A DNA stretch of 64,000 nt from Chthoniobacterales bacterium (lineage in GTDB: Bacteria > Verrucomicrobiota > Verrucomicrobiia > Chthoniobacterales > UBA10450): the NCBI GenBank assembly GCA_013821455.1, contig JACDGS010000009.1:38171-102170 (forward strand). The letters are read 5' to 3'. Below the pieces are notes generated by a model, which saw nothing but the letters and a program-made list of their open reading frames with translations, searched no databases and was not told where the DNA came from. How positions within the stretch are numbered: the stretch's first letter is position 1; the number at the start of each line of letters is the position of its first letter. The translations under genes and the position numbers were made by a program. Below are positions 1 through 8,628 of this stretch, piece by piece.

Positions 1-177
1 CTGCGTGCGCTGGAAGACTGGGCGCGTGCTCGGAACTACGCCCTCATGCGGCTGGAGACGGGCGCGCGCCAACCGATCGCAATCCACCTTTACGAACGCG
101 TCGGATATTACCGCATTCCCAGTTACGGTCACCACGCCGAGGACCCGCTCGCGCTTTGCTTCGAAAAGCACCTGTAG
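1..177 (+). CDS. GNAT-family N-acetyltransferase, C-terminal part (5' truncated by window edge)
   Basis: Frame 1 is open from the first base for 58 codons to a TAG at 175-177. The peptide has the usual end of a GNAT acetyltransferase: a Leu-Glu-Thr-Gly strand, the Gln-Pro-x-Ala-Ile-x-Leu-Tyr-Glu helix, then Gly-Tyr-Tyr-Arg-Ile-Pro and a closing Cys-Phe-Glu-Lys. In this family that region forms the acetyl-CoA-dependent fold's last strands; the substrate cannot be told. The start lies outside the window. The stop codon sits inside the left arm of an inverted-repeat element (173-251), so the element overlaps the gene end. Confidence 0.8.
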   Translation: MRALEDWARARNYALMRLETGARQPIAIHLYERVGYYRIPSYGHHAEDPLALCFEKHL

Positions 178-251
178 CGTCCGCTGTCCCCAGCGGAAAT
201 GCCGCGCGTAGCGCCATGCCACCCGATGCGCTGAGGACAGCGCACGCTACA
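173..251. repeat. Short inverted-repeat (MITE/REP-like) element
   Basis: Arms at 173-189 and 235-251 are reverse complements over 17 bp with one mismatch (TGTAGCGT-C/G-CGCTGTCC), enclosing about 45 bp. The left arm contains the stop codon of the upstream acetyltransferase gene. There is no coding capacity, so it is a non-autonomous element or a transcript-end hairpin. Confidence 0.7.
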
Positions 252-328
252 TCGCTTCACCCACGGACCAGCCGTTCCCCGGGACGATTGCCCACGGCAC
301 TTTCCCTGCTTAATCTGAGCGCTCCAAA

Positions 329-1354
329 ATGCCCGACCGCCAATTCAGCGACACCATCGCCATCGATCCGGAATTAATCCCCGGCGCGCGCAACGCCATC
401 CGCGATTGCCTGCGGCTCCAGCCTAACGAGCGCATCACCATCATCACCGATGAGGCGACGCGCGAGATCGCCGCTGCCTTGCAGGAACAGGTCGAGGAAG
501 TCGGCTCCGAGCACGCCGTCTTCGTCCTCGAAAATTACGCCGAGCGTCCGCTCACCAACATGCCGCGCATCATTCTCGACGACCTGAACACCTCGCAGGT
601 CTCGATCTTTTGCGCCCAAACCCAGCGCGGCGAACTCGGCTCTCGCATGCAGATGAGCGAGATCGTAAACAAAAATCACATCCGCCACGGCCACATGGTG
701 AACATCAGCCACCAGATCATGCTCGAGGGAATGCGGGCCGATTTCCGCGCGATCGACGCGCACAGCCAGATCCTGGTCGAGCGCGCGCGCGCCGCCCGGC
801 GCATCCATTGCACCAACCCCGCCGGCACGGATTACACCGCCGATCTCTCCGCGAATCTGCGCTGGCTCAAAACCAGCGGCATCATCACCCCGGAGAAATG
901 GGGCAACCTTCCGGGCGGCGAGATTTTCACCTCGCCCTTCGATAGCAACGGCCGCTTCGTCGTCGATGGAGTGGTCGGCGATTACCTTTGCCAGAAATAC
1001 GGCGACATCCAGAAAACCCCTCTCACGATCGAGGTGCGCGACAACCGCATTAAATCGTTAGGCTGTGACAACCAGGAGCTGCTCGAAGAATTCGCCGCCT
1101 ACACCAACACCGACGAAAACAGCAACCGCGTCGGCGAGTTCGCGGTCGGTACCAACACCGCCTGCACCCACGTCATCGGCAACATTTTGCAAGACGAAAA
1201 AATCCCCGGCATCCACATCGCATTCGGCCATCCCTACGCCGAACACACCGGCCAGACCTGGCTTTCGAAAACGCACATCGACTGCGTCGGCCGCGACTTC
1301 GACATCTGGTTCGACGACGACCAGGTGATGCGCAAAGGCAAGTTTTTGGTATAA
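329..1354 (+). CDS. M29-family metallo-aminopeptidase (aminopeptidase T-like)
   Basis: The 341-residue protein carries landmarks of the M29 thermophilic aminopeptidase family: the Asn-Leu-Pro-Gly-Gly-Glu motif near residue 193, a Gly-Thr-Asn-Thr-Ala turn near 272, and the C-terminal segment with His-Ile-Ala-Phe-Gly-His then Thr-His-Ile-Asp-Cys, which supply acidic and histidine metal ligands. M29 enzymes remove N-terminal residues from peptides in the cytoplasm using two divalent metals. There is no signal peptide. Two copies of the CCTAACGA octamer lie inside it, encoding Pro-Asn-Glu (422) and Ser-Leu-Gly (1055). It ends 7 bp before the next small gene, so the two may be co-transcribed. Confidence 0.85.
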   Translation: MPDRQFSDTIAIDPELIPGARNAIRDCLRLQPNERITIITDEATREIAAALQEQVEEVGSEHAVFVLENYAERPLTNMPRIILDDLNTSQVSIFCAQTQRGELGSRMQMSEIVNKNHIRHGHMVNISHQIMLEGMRADFRAIDAHSQILVERARAARRIHCTNPAGTDYTADLSANLRWLKTSGIITPEKWGNLPGGEIFTSPFDSNGRFVVDGVVGDYLCQKYGDIQKTPLTIEVRDNRIKSLGCDNQELLEEFAAYTNTDENSNRVGEFAVGTNTACTHVIGNILQDEKIPGIHIAFGHPYAEHTGQTWLSKTHIDCVGRDFDIWFDDDQVMRKGKFLV

Positions 1355-1361
1355 TACGCAA

Positions 1362-1580
1362 ATGATCTCCGACGTGCGCGAACATCTCGAGCGGGTGCCA
1401 TTCGTGCCGTTTGTCATTCGCACTTCCGACGGACACGAGTATTCCGTTCCGACCGTGGATCACGCGTATATCACGCCGCGAGGCAACCGTGTGGTTGCGG
1501 TCGCTGACGATGGCGGCGTCGCGGTTCTCGGGCCGCTGCACATCAACAGCATTATCGAACCGGCGACAGACCGCGCCTGA
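1362..1580 (+). CDS. Small conserved protein of unknown function (72 aa)
   Basis: This short protein matches a pattern I recognise from planctomycete and verrucomicrobial genomes: Pro-Phe-Val-Pro-Phe-x-Ile near the N-terminus, a Ser-Asp-Gly turn, Val-Pro-x-x-Asp-His-Ala, and Gly-Pro-Leu-His-Ile near the end. The family has no assigned function that I know. The composition predicts a small soluble beta-rich protein without a signal peptide. It starts 7 bp after the aminopeptidase stop and is likely in the same transcript. Confidence 0.7.
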   Translation: MISDVREHLERVPFVPFVIRTSDGHEYSVPTVDHAYITPRGNRVVAVADDGGVAVLGPLHINSIIEPATDRA

Positions 1581-1622
1581 GTTTGCCGCATGCGCTCCTT
1601 CTGAATGCGCGTCGTAGTCGCG

Positions 1623-1935
1623 CAAGTCATCGACAGGTCGCTGCAACTCTCCGACAGATCACTTCAACTCGCCGCCGAACCGTTTCAATCGCGCCTAGGC
1701 TTCACAAAACTCTGCGTCATCCCGGCAAAAGTAGGCTCCGCCCGGCCACAACTCCGCGCTAGTCAACCGCAACTGCGCGTCAGCCTATTCCAAGCGCGCG
1801 TTGATCGCTCGCAAACGCGCGTCACACCATAAAAAGCGCGAGTCGCCGCTGGTCAAGTGCGCTTAAATTTCGCCAGACTCGTCGCCGGCCGACCAAAAGT
1901 GCGCATCCAGCCTTCCAATTGCGCGTCGGACGGCA
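1623..1935. repeat. Degenerate tandem array with a strict 21-bp period (about 15 units)
   Basis: Units begin at 1623, 1644, 1665, 1686, 1707, 1728, 1749, 1770, 1791, 1812, 1833, 1854, 1875, 1896 and 1916/1917. Most start with CAA or AAA followed by a core close to NYGCGCGTC, then about ten variable bases. The first bases and the GCGCGTC core hold phase over roughly 310 bp while the rest drifts. It fills most of the 430-bp space between the 72-aa gene and the DUF1801 gene. A short open frame (1605-1832) runs through part of it and reads as a seven-residue repeat, but it stops inside the array and has no convincing start. Confidence 0.75.
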
Positions 1936-2011
1936 TAGCACAGCTGAACCTCGGCCCATCGCGGTGCATGAGGCTTGTCCACCGCACAGTTCAGCGGGTA
2001 TCGTCGCCAAC

Positions 2012-2530
2012 ATGACAGCTTCCTCCGTGGCCCAATACCTCGCCGCCCTCCCCGCGGATCGCCGCGCCGCGCTCAGCGCCGTGCGCAAAGCGATCAATGA
2101 GAATCTGCCGGACGGATATGAGGAGGGCATGCAGTTCGGGATGATCGGCTGGTACGTCCCGCTCTCCCTCTATCCGGCGGGCTATGGCGAGAATCCCAAA
2201 GTGCCGCTGCCATTGGTTGCGCTCGCCTCGCAGAAGTCGGGGATGGTGTTGCATTGCATCGGCCTCTACATGAATCCCACTCTCTCCACCTGGTTCACCA
2301 GCGAATACCAGAAGAGCGGCAAGAAGCTCGACATGGGTAAAGGTTGCGTCCGCTTCAATAAGTTGGAGGACCTGGCTCTCGACGTGGTCGGCCGCACCGT
2401 TGCGCGCGTGTCCGTGGAGGAGCACATAGCCAATTACCAGGCGGCGAGGGCCCTCTTGGGCAAGGGAAAGAGCAGCGCAAAGGAAGGCGCCAGAAGGTCC
2501 GCGGTGAAGGCGGCGAAACCGAAGAAGTGA
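2012..2530 (+). CDS. DUF1801 (YdhG-like) domain protein
   Basis: The 172-residue product has the DUF1801 pattern: an N-terminal Val-x-x-Tyr-Leu-Ala-x-Leu-Pro-x-x-Arg helix, Tyr-Glu-Glu-Gly-Met-Gln-Phe-Gly-Met around residue 40, and Lys-Gly-Cys-Val-Arg-Phe near residue 110. The tail is rich in Lys and Ala. The fold is known structurally but has no established biochemical role; it is a small cytoplasmic protein. A longer frame opens at 1919 but runs through the end of the 21-bp repeat tract, so the internal ATG at 2012 is preferred. Confidence 0.75.
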   Translation: MTASSVAQYLAALPADRRAALSAVRKAINENLPDGYEEGMQFGMIGWYVPLSLYPAGYGENPKVPLPLVALASQKSGMVLHCIGLYMNPTLSTWFTSEYQKSGKKLDMGKGCVRFNKLEDLALDVVGRTVARVSVEEHIANYQAARALLGKGKSSAKEGARRSAVKAAKPKK

Positions 2531-2910
2531 CCCAGGCGACTGCCGTCAGCGAAAAGCGAAGGCTTCGCCAGAAGCACGTGCGCCCGCCAACCCGAGGAGC
2601 TTCGCGCCCGCGCCTGTCGATAGTAAGCTCTGACCCCTTCTGCCTGTCTAACCTGAGAGATTTTCCTCCAGTCCGCTGGGATAGCGGACGCGACAAGGCC
2701 AAGCTGATCCGCTGAGACAGCGTTACCACGAGGCGCGCTTAATTATTCTCAAACAAGATTCACAACGGGCGCGTTCTGGTCCTGCAGGATGGCCTGAAAC
2801 ACCCTCCAGGGCTCCGGCGGTGGCGTCGAGATCGATGATCATGCGCGCGTTCATGTATCCGTCGAAAAACTGCGGACACCAAGTTAAGAGGCATTCGTGA
2901 TCGTTCTGTC

Positions 2911-3051
2911 GTCCCTTGCGGGACTTAGCCCTTTCTTCTACTGGTGACCCCGCAATGAATTACAGGGCTATCGTCGGAGAAACGCCCACCAACATCGGTC
3001 CCCTGCGTGCCCCGGGGCGATACGAAAATAGCCCACCGGTTCACTGGTGGG
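2911..3051. repeat. Degraded REP/RAYT-type hairpin cluster
   Basis: The 685-bp space from 2531 to 3215 has no convincing gene. It holds a chain of short hairpins: GTCCC/GGGAC at 2911-2924, an imperfect CCCGCAATGAATTACAGGG hairpin from about 2950, the palindrome GCCCCGGGGC at 3009-3018, and CCCACC/GGTGGG at 3032-3051. This order resembles the REP-like repeats that accompany Y1 (IS200-like) REP-associated transposases. A fragment resembling such a transposase is present at the other end of the window (62762-63066). Base changes in the stems suggest an old, immobile copy. Confidence 0.5.
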
Positions 3052-3215
3052 TCTGCATGGAAGAGGGAGGCTGAGTGCGGCCAGGGACGATAGAACTTGA
3101 ACCTGTCTTGACTTAGCGCCATTCAGACTGAGCCCGATGCTTCCCGGAGCCGACGGCCTAATTTACTCCCGCTAATAAGATAGGCAGACCGTTGCGGCTC
3201 CGATAGAAATGGATC

Positions 3216-5318
3216 GTGCCCGCGGAATCCGACGATAATCTCCACCTGGAAATCGGACATGTCTTGTTCATCGACATCGTCGGTTACTCGAAACTCTTGA
3301 TCGAGGAACAAAAGGAGCGCCTGCACCAGCTCACCGCGATCGTTCTGGCGACAGCGCAGGTGCGCACCTCGACCGACGAACAACTCGTGAGGCTGCCGAC
3401 CGGCGACGGGATGGCGCTGGTCTTCCACCACAGCGCGGAAGAACCGGCGCGGTGCGCGCTCGAGATCGCCGCAGCGCTCCAGAAGCACCCGGACCTTCCG
3501 GTGCGGATGGGCATTCACAGCGGACCGGTGAGCGAGGTGCGGGACGTGAGCGGGCGCAGTAACATCGCGGGAGCCGGCATCAACATGGCGCAACGGGTGA
3601 TGGATTGCGGCGACGCCGGACACATCCTCCTCTCCCAGCACGTGGCCGATGATCTGGTGCAATATCGGCAATGGGCCCCGCGTTTGCATGACCTGGGCGA
3701 TTGCGAGGTCAAACACGGCGTCCGGCTTCATTTGGTCAACCTGTACGCTGAGCCACTGGGCAACGCCGCGCTCCCGCAGAAATTTCAGCAGGCAAAGCCA
3801 AAGCCGGCGCGACGCATCAATCTCGGCTGGATCGCCGCCCTCGCGCTCGCCGCGATCCTTGCTGCCGGAGCTGCCTATTATTATTTCAGTGCCTATCGAT
3901 CAGCGTCGAAGGGCGCTGCCATTCCCGAGAAATCGATCGCCGTGCTCCCGTTTGAGAATCTGAGCCGGGATCCCGAGAACGCCTATTTCGCTGAAGGCAT
4001 TCAGGAAGAGATCCTGACGCGCGTGGCGAAGGTCGCGGACCTGAAAGTCATCTCACGCACATCGACGCAGCGCTTCAAAAGTGCGCCCGGTGATCTGCGC
4101 CAGATCGCACAGCAGCTTGGTGTCGCCCACATCCTCGAAGGCAGCGTGCAGAAGTCGGCTGATCAAGTCCGCGTCAATGTGCAGCTAATCGAGGCGGCGA
4201 CCGACGCGCACCTTTGGGCGGAGATCTATGATCGCAAGTTGACGGATGTGTTTGGCGTTGAAACCGAAATCGCGAAGAAGATCGCTGATTCGTTGCAGGC
4301 CAAGCTCACGGGCTCCGAGCAAAAGGCGATGGCCGCGCGACCGACTGAGAACACCGAAGCGCATGAGCTTTACCTGAAGGGCCGCTACTTCTGGGGGAAG
4401 CGTACGGGCGACGGCTTTAGAAAGGCGCTCGATTACTTCCACCAGGCCCTCAACCAAGATCCGAACTACGCACTGGCCTATGCAGGCATAGCCGATTGCT
4501 ACGTGCTTCTGATAGCATGGACGCCCGCCTCGCCGGTGGAATATCTGCCGAAAGCAAGAGCAGCCGCGAACAAAGCTTTGGAGATTGATAACAGCTTGGG
4601 CGAGGCGCATGCGTCGCTTGGGGAGGTGATGATTGGTGAGCTAAACCCGCGCGATGCCAGACGCGAGTTTGAACGCGCGATCGAATTGAACCCCAACTAT
4701 GCGACTGCTCATCACTGGCTCGGAATTGATGCTCTCGCGCCGCTGGGGGAACACGATCATGCTATCGCCGAGCTGAAACGCGCGGTCGAGCTTGATCCCT
4801 TTTCCGCGATCATCAACGCGAACTTGGGACTGAGCTATACCCTCGCGCGACGCTATTCCGAGGCGATCGCCCAGCTCCGCAAGACGGTGGAGTTGGACCC
4901 GGCATTTCCTTACGCTCACAGCATGCTGGGCGAAGCGCTTGTCCTCAGCGGTCAGTTGGATCAAGCGATCGGCGAGTACGAGAGAACGTATAACATTAGC
5001 CACGAGCATTTCCCACTATTGAGGGCCGCGCATGCTTACGCCTTGAAAGGCGACCGTAAAAAAGCCTTGCAACTGTTTAACCAGGCGAAAGAACTCGGCA
5101 AGCCCATCGTCTGGGCCTTTGGTTGTGCCCTGGTCCATATTGGGCTCGGCGATAAGGAAGAGGCGATCAATTGGCTCGAGCAAAGTTATCGGCAGAAAGA
5201 AAGCACCAACATATCTCTTATCAGAGTTCATCCATTCCTCGACCCGCTGCGCGGCGATCCGCGGTTTGAGAAGCTCGCCGATAAAATCATCGGGCCGCAG
5301 CAGAATAAGCAGCCGTGA
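3216..5318 (+). CDS. Class III adenylate/guanylate cyclase-TolB-like-TPR sensor protein (copy 1)
   Basis: This 700-residue protein has three parts. Residues about 12-165 are a class III nucleotide cyclase domain with both metal-binding aspartates: Asp20 in Phe-Ile-Asp-Ile-Val-Gly-Tyr-Ser and Asp64 in Thr-Gly-Asp-Gly. A Gly-Ile-Asn-Met-Ala-Gln-Arg segment supplies the usual Asn and Arg. A single membrane helix follows near 206-226. Beyond it are a TolB/FlgO-like domain (Ile-Ala-Val-Leu-Pro-Phe-x-Asn, about 240-375) and a run of TPR repeats to the end. The predicted role is a membrane cyclase whose outer TPR part senses a ligand or partner. GTG at 3216 is the only suitable start in frame. A close paralogue follows 181 bp downstream. 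Confidence 0.85.
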   Translation: MPAESDDNLHLEIGHVLFIDIVGYSKLLIEEQKERLHQLTAIVLATAQVRTSTDEQLVRLPTGDGMALVFHHSAEEPARCALEIAAALQKHPDLPVRMGIHSGPVSEVRDVSGRSNIAGAGINMAQRVMDCGDAGHILLSQHVADDLVQYRQWAPRLHDLGDCEVKHGVRLHLVNLYAEPLGNAALPQKFQQAKPKPARRINLGWIAALALAAILAAGAAYYYFSAYRSASKGAAIPEKSIAVLPFENLSRDPENAYFAEGIQEEILTRVAKVADLKVISRTSTQRFKSAPGDLRQIAQQLGVAHILEGSVQKSADQVRVNVQLIEAATDAHLWAEIYDRKLTDVFGVETEIAKKIADSLQAKLTGSEQKAMAARPTENTEAHELYLKGRYFWGKRTGDGFRKALDYFHQALNQDPNYALAYAGIADCYVLLIAWTPASPVEYLPKARAAANKALEIDNSLGEAHASLGEVMIGELNPRDARREFERAIELNPNYATAHHWLGIDALAPLGEHDHAIAELKRAVELDPFSAIINANLGLSYTLARRYSEAIAQLRKTVELDPAFPYAHSMLGEALVLSGQLDQAIGEYERTYNISHEHFPLLRAAHAYALKGDRKKALQLFNQAKELGKPIVWAFGCALVHIGLGDKEEAINWLEQSYRQKESTNISLIRVHPFLDPLRGDPRFEKLADKIIGPQQNKQP

Positions 5319-5499
5319 ACCCACGCAACTTCTTCGCCGAGCTGGAAGCGGCGCAATGTTTACAAGGTCGCGCTCGCATATGCCGTCGTTCCTGGCTCGT
5401 CATGGAGGTCGCGGCGACGAGACCAATTCTCCTTCAACAAAATCAGCTTCCTGACGAAATAGTTCGCCGGTGCGCTATCATTTCCGATAGACACAGACT

Positions 5500-7566
5500 G
5501 TGCCCGAGTCCGACGATAATCTCCACCTGGAGATCGGGTATGTCCTGTTCATCGACATTGTCGGTTACTCGAAGCTCCTGATCGAGGAACAGAAGGAGCG
5601 GCAAAACCAGCTCACCGAGATCGTGCTGGCCACTGCGCCAGTGCGGGAAGCGACGGACGAACAACTCGTGAGGTTGCCGACCGGCGATGGGGTGGCGCTG
5701 GTCTTCTATCACAGCGCGGAAGAACCGGCCCGCTGCGCGCTCGAGATTGCCGAGGCGCTGCAGAAGCACCCGGAACTTCCGGTGCGGATGGGCATTCACA
5801 GCGGACCCGTGAGCGAGGTGCGAGACGTGAGCGGGCGCAGCAACATCGCCGGAGCCGGCATCAACATCGCGCAACGGGTGATGGATTGCGGCGACGCCGG
5901 GCACATCCTCCTCTCGCAGCACGTGGCCGATGATCTGGTGCAATACCGGCAATGGGCGCCGCGTCTGCACGATCTGGGTGATTGCGAGGTCAAACACGGC
6001 GTCCGGCTCCATTTGGTCAATCTCTATGCTGAGCCATTGGGCAACGGCGCACTCCCGCAGAAATTTCAGCAGGCAAAGCCAAAGCCGGTGCGGCGCAGTG
6101 TCGGGTGGATGAGCGCTCTCGTGCTCGCCGTAATCCTCGCCGCCGGAGCGGCCTATTATTTCACGTCGCATCGAGGAGCGACGAAAGGTGCCGCTATTCT
6201 CGAAAAATCGATCGCGGTCCTGCCGATGGTCAATTCCACCGGCGACCCGGCTAACGAATACTTCTCCGACGGGATGTCGGAAGAATTTATCTCGTCGCTC
6301 TCGCGTCTGCCGGAACTGAAGGTTGTCGGACGCACCTCGTCTTTTCAGTTCAAAGGCAAGCCCGATGACAGCAAGACCATCGGCGAGAAGCTCGGGGTCT
6401 ATTATCTGCTCGAAGGCAGCGTGCGGAAGTCCGCCGATCGGGTCCGCATCGCGGTGGCGCTGATCAAATCCAGCGATGGCGCCAATGTCTGGTCCGACAC
6501 CTACGACCGGGAACTGAAGGACATCTTCGCGGTGCAGTCGGAAATCGCACAGTCCGTCGCGGGCGCGCTCAAGGTCGCGCTCCTGGGCGCGACTGAGAAA
6601 AACCCGGACGCGCCGTCGAATCAGAACGTCGATGCCTACACGGCCTATCTGCAAGGACGCTTCTACGAGCAACTCTATACCGCCGCCGATTTGCGAAAAG
6701 CGATCGGGTTTTACGAAACGGCAACCCGGAGCGATCCGCACTACGCTCTGGCTTATGCGGCTTTGTCCAAAAGTTGGTGGGCCCTTGGTGATATCACGGG
6801 TGAGGATGTGGCCGAGGCAAACCGCAAGGCCCGGGCGGCGGCAGAGCGGGCGGTGGCCGAAGATCCCAACTCCGCCGAGGGGCACGCCGCTTTGGGACAA
6901 ATCCTCGTAAGCGTCGATCGCAATGAAAAAGGAGCGGAGGCCGAATATCGACGCGCCCTCGAGCTGGCCCCTGCCTCCGCAGTGCCGAAGATTGGCCTCG
7001 CCACCGTGATCGCGGATTTGGGGCAGATCGATGAAGCAGTCGATCTCTTGCAGCAGGCGGTGCGACTCGACCCATTGAGCACCAACGCTCATTTCAATCT
7101 CGCCCGACTCCTCACCTCGTTAGGCCGCTATGACGAAGCAGTGCGCTCAGCTCGCAAGGCGACCCAGCTCCAGCCGGGCGGCGCGGGCACGTGGCAGGTG
7201 CTGGCGCTGGTCGAGGCAAAACGTGGGGATGGCGAGGCGGCCCTGAGAGCCGCTACGCAGGAATCCGATCCCGATTGGCGAGCCTACGCGATCGCCCTGG
7301 CGCAACAGGCTCGAGGTGACGCGAAGGCGGCCGATGAAGCCCTCAACGCGCTCATCGCCGGCCATAGCAACGACATGTCTTTTCAAATCGCGACCGTCTA
7401 TGCCTTTCGCAGCGACGCCGACAAGACCTTCGAGTGGCTCGAGCAGGGCTATCAAAAGCAAGACCCCGGCGTGATGTCGATCTTGGAGAACCCGTTCACG
7501 CGCGAGCTGCGATCCGACCCGCGCTTCGGCGCATTCTGCAAAAAAATTGGCGTGCCCTACCCGTGA
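5500..7566 (+). CDS. Class III adenylate/guanylate cyclase-TolB-like-TPR sensor protein (copy 2)
   Basis: The 688-residue product is a tandem paralogue of the gene at 3216. The first 200 codons are nearly the same protein, with cyclase Asp residues retained in Phe-Ile-Asp-Ile-Val-Gly-Tyr and Thr-Gly-Asp-Gly, and the DNA is also close, including the start region. After the membrane helix (about 204-222) the copies part: this one has Ile-Ala-Val-Leu-Pro-Met-Val-Asn in the TolB-like domain and clearly different TPR repeats. GTG at 5500 matches the start chosen for copy 1. This pattern suggests the same catalytic output joined to different sensing ends. Only one octamer copy (7117) lies in the pair. 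Confidence 0.85.
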   Translation: MPESDDNLHLEIGYVLFIDIVGYSKLLIEEQKERQNQLTEIVLATAPVREATDEQLVRLPTGDGVALVFYHSAEEPARCALEIAEALQKHPELPVRMGIHSGPVSEVRDVSGRSNIAGAGINIAQRVMDCGDAGHILLSQHVADDLVQYRQWAPRLHDLGDCEVKHGVRLHLVNLYAEPLGNGALPQKFQQAKPKPVRRSVGWMSALVLAVILAAGAAYYFTSHRGATKGAAILEKSIAVLPMVNSTGDPANEYFSDGMSEEFISSLSRLPELKVVGRTSSFQFKGKPDDSKTIGEKLGVYYLLEGSVRKSADRVRIAVALIKSSDGANVWSDTYDRELKDIFAVQSEIAQSVAGALKVALLGATEKNPDAPSNQNVDAYTAYLQGRFYEQLYTAADLRKAIGFYETATRSDPHYALAYAALSKSWWALGDITGEDVAEANRKARAAAERAVAEDPNSAEGHAALGQILVSVDRNEKGAEAEYRRALELAPASAVPKIGLATVIADLGQIDEAVDLLQQAVRLDPLSTNAHFNLARLLTSLGRYDEAVRSARKATQLQPGGAGTWQVLALVEAKRGDGEAALRAATQESDPDWRAYAIALAQQARGDAKAADEALNALIAGHSNDMSFQIATVYAFRSDADKTFEWLEQGYQKQDPGVMSILENPFTRELRSDPRFGAFCKKIGVPYP

Positions 7567-7685
7567 TGAAGCTGGAATCAAACCTTACAGAGGGGAGGCG
7601 TGAGTGGGTCGTGTCTATACATTTGACATCTGACCCCGTCGACGACCGTTGAAGGCGCGCCGCGAGATTTAAAGTTTGCCCAAAA

Positions 7686-8510
7686 ATGATCGTGCACCTC
7701 GTCGACGGCACCTACGAGCTGTTCCGTCATTTCTACGGCTTGCGCCGGTTCAATAAGGGCAAAGATCGCACCTACGGCGCCGTCGTCGGCGTGCTGCAGA
7801 CCGTTCTCCAAATGATCGAGAACGGCGACACGTATCTCGGCGTCGCCACCGATCATGTGATCGAGTCGTTTCGCAATCGGCTTTGGGCGGACTACAAAAC
7901 CGGCGCCGGCATCGAGCCCGCGCTGCGCGCGCAATTCCATCCGCTTGAGAAGGCTCTCGCGGCCATGGGCGTGGTGGTGTGGCCGATGATCGAGCTCGAA
8001 GCGGATGATGCCCTGGCTTCCGCCGCGCATATCGCCGCCAAGGCAAAGAAGGTGGAGAAAACCGCTATCTGGACACCGGATAAGGACCTGGCGCAATGCG
8101 TGCGCGGGACCCGCGTGGTGCAGATTGACGGCCGGCGCAAAACGATTCGCGATGCTGCTGGGATACGTGAGAAGTTTGGCGTCGATCCGCCGCTCATTCC
8201 GGACCTGCTCGCGCTCGTGGGCGATGCGGCCGACGGCTACCCCGGTATCCCCGGGTTCGGCGTCAAGACCGCCGCTCAGCTTTTGAATCGCCATGGCCCG
8301 ATCGAAAAATTCCCGTCAAACATTCTCGGCCAACAGCGCGAGCTCGCCTTGCTCTTCAAAAAACTCTCGACCCTGCGCACCGATGCGCCGCTCTTTAAGA
8401 AGGTCGAGACGCTGCGCTGGCGCGGTGCAACTCCAGCATTCGCGGACTGGGCGGATCGGATGGAAGCGCCGCGGTTGGTCGAGCGTTGCGCAAAAGCTGC
8501 AGCCCGATAA
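7686..8510 (+). CDS. 5'-3' exonuclease (FEN/PolI N-terminal type)
   Basis: The 274-residue protein is a stand-alone homologue of the 5'-nuclease domain of DNA polymerase I. Metal-binding acidic clusters are visible in order: Val-Asp-Gly near the N-terminus, Glu-Leu-Glu-Ala-Asp-Asp-Ala near residue 105, Thr-Pro-Asp-Lys-Asp-Leu near 135, and Val-Gly-Asp-x-Ala-Asp-Gly leading into a helix-hairpin-helix (Gly-Ile-Pro-Gly-Phe-Gly-Val-Lys-Thr-Ala) near 190. These enzymes remove RNA primers and cut flap structures during replication and repair. No polymerase domain follows. The 119 bp upstream hold only a TGACCCC-containing scrap like those near the REP remnants. Confidence 0.85.
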   Translation: MIVHLVDGTYELFRHFYGLRRFNKGKDRTYGAVVGVLQTVLQMIENGDTYLGVATDHVIESFRNRLWADYKTGAGIEPALRAQFHPLEKALAAMGVVVWPMIELEADDALASAAHIAAKAKKVEKTAIWTPDKDLAQCVRGTRVVQIDGRRKTIRDAAGIREKFGVDPPLIPDLLALVGDAADGYPGIPGFGVKTAAQLLNRHGPIEKFPSNILGQQRELALLFKKLSTLRTDAPLFKKVETLRWRGATPAFADWADRMEAPRLVERCAKAAAR

Positions 8511-8628
8511 AGAGTTTACGGCCCTCTTTCCACGAGGAATGACCTAGCGGAGTAGAATACCGAACGACCCGTTAACGGGCCTGTCGAGAGCTTTGTTGAG
8601 CAGCCTTTTCGTGGCATGCTCACCGCCG

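Noticed and set aside
1623..1935. A CRISPR array
   Set aside because: Units are 21 bp with drifted cores and no separate spacers; no cas genes are nearby.
2527..2715. A 62-codon open frame after the DUF1801 gene
   Set aside because: It is low in complexity, has no family match and runs into sequence holding repeat remnants.
5443..7092. A 549-codon open frame on the minus strand
   Set aside because: It lies opposite the second cyclase gene, whose strong domain matches fix the coding strand. The mirrored protein is repetitive and matches nothing.
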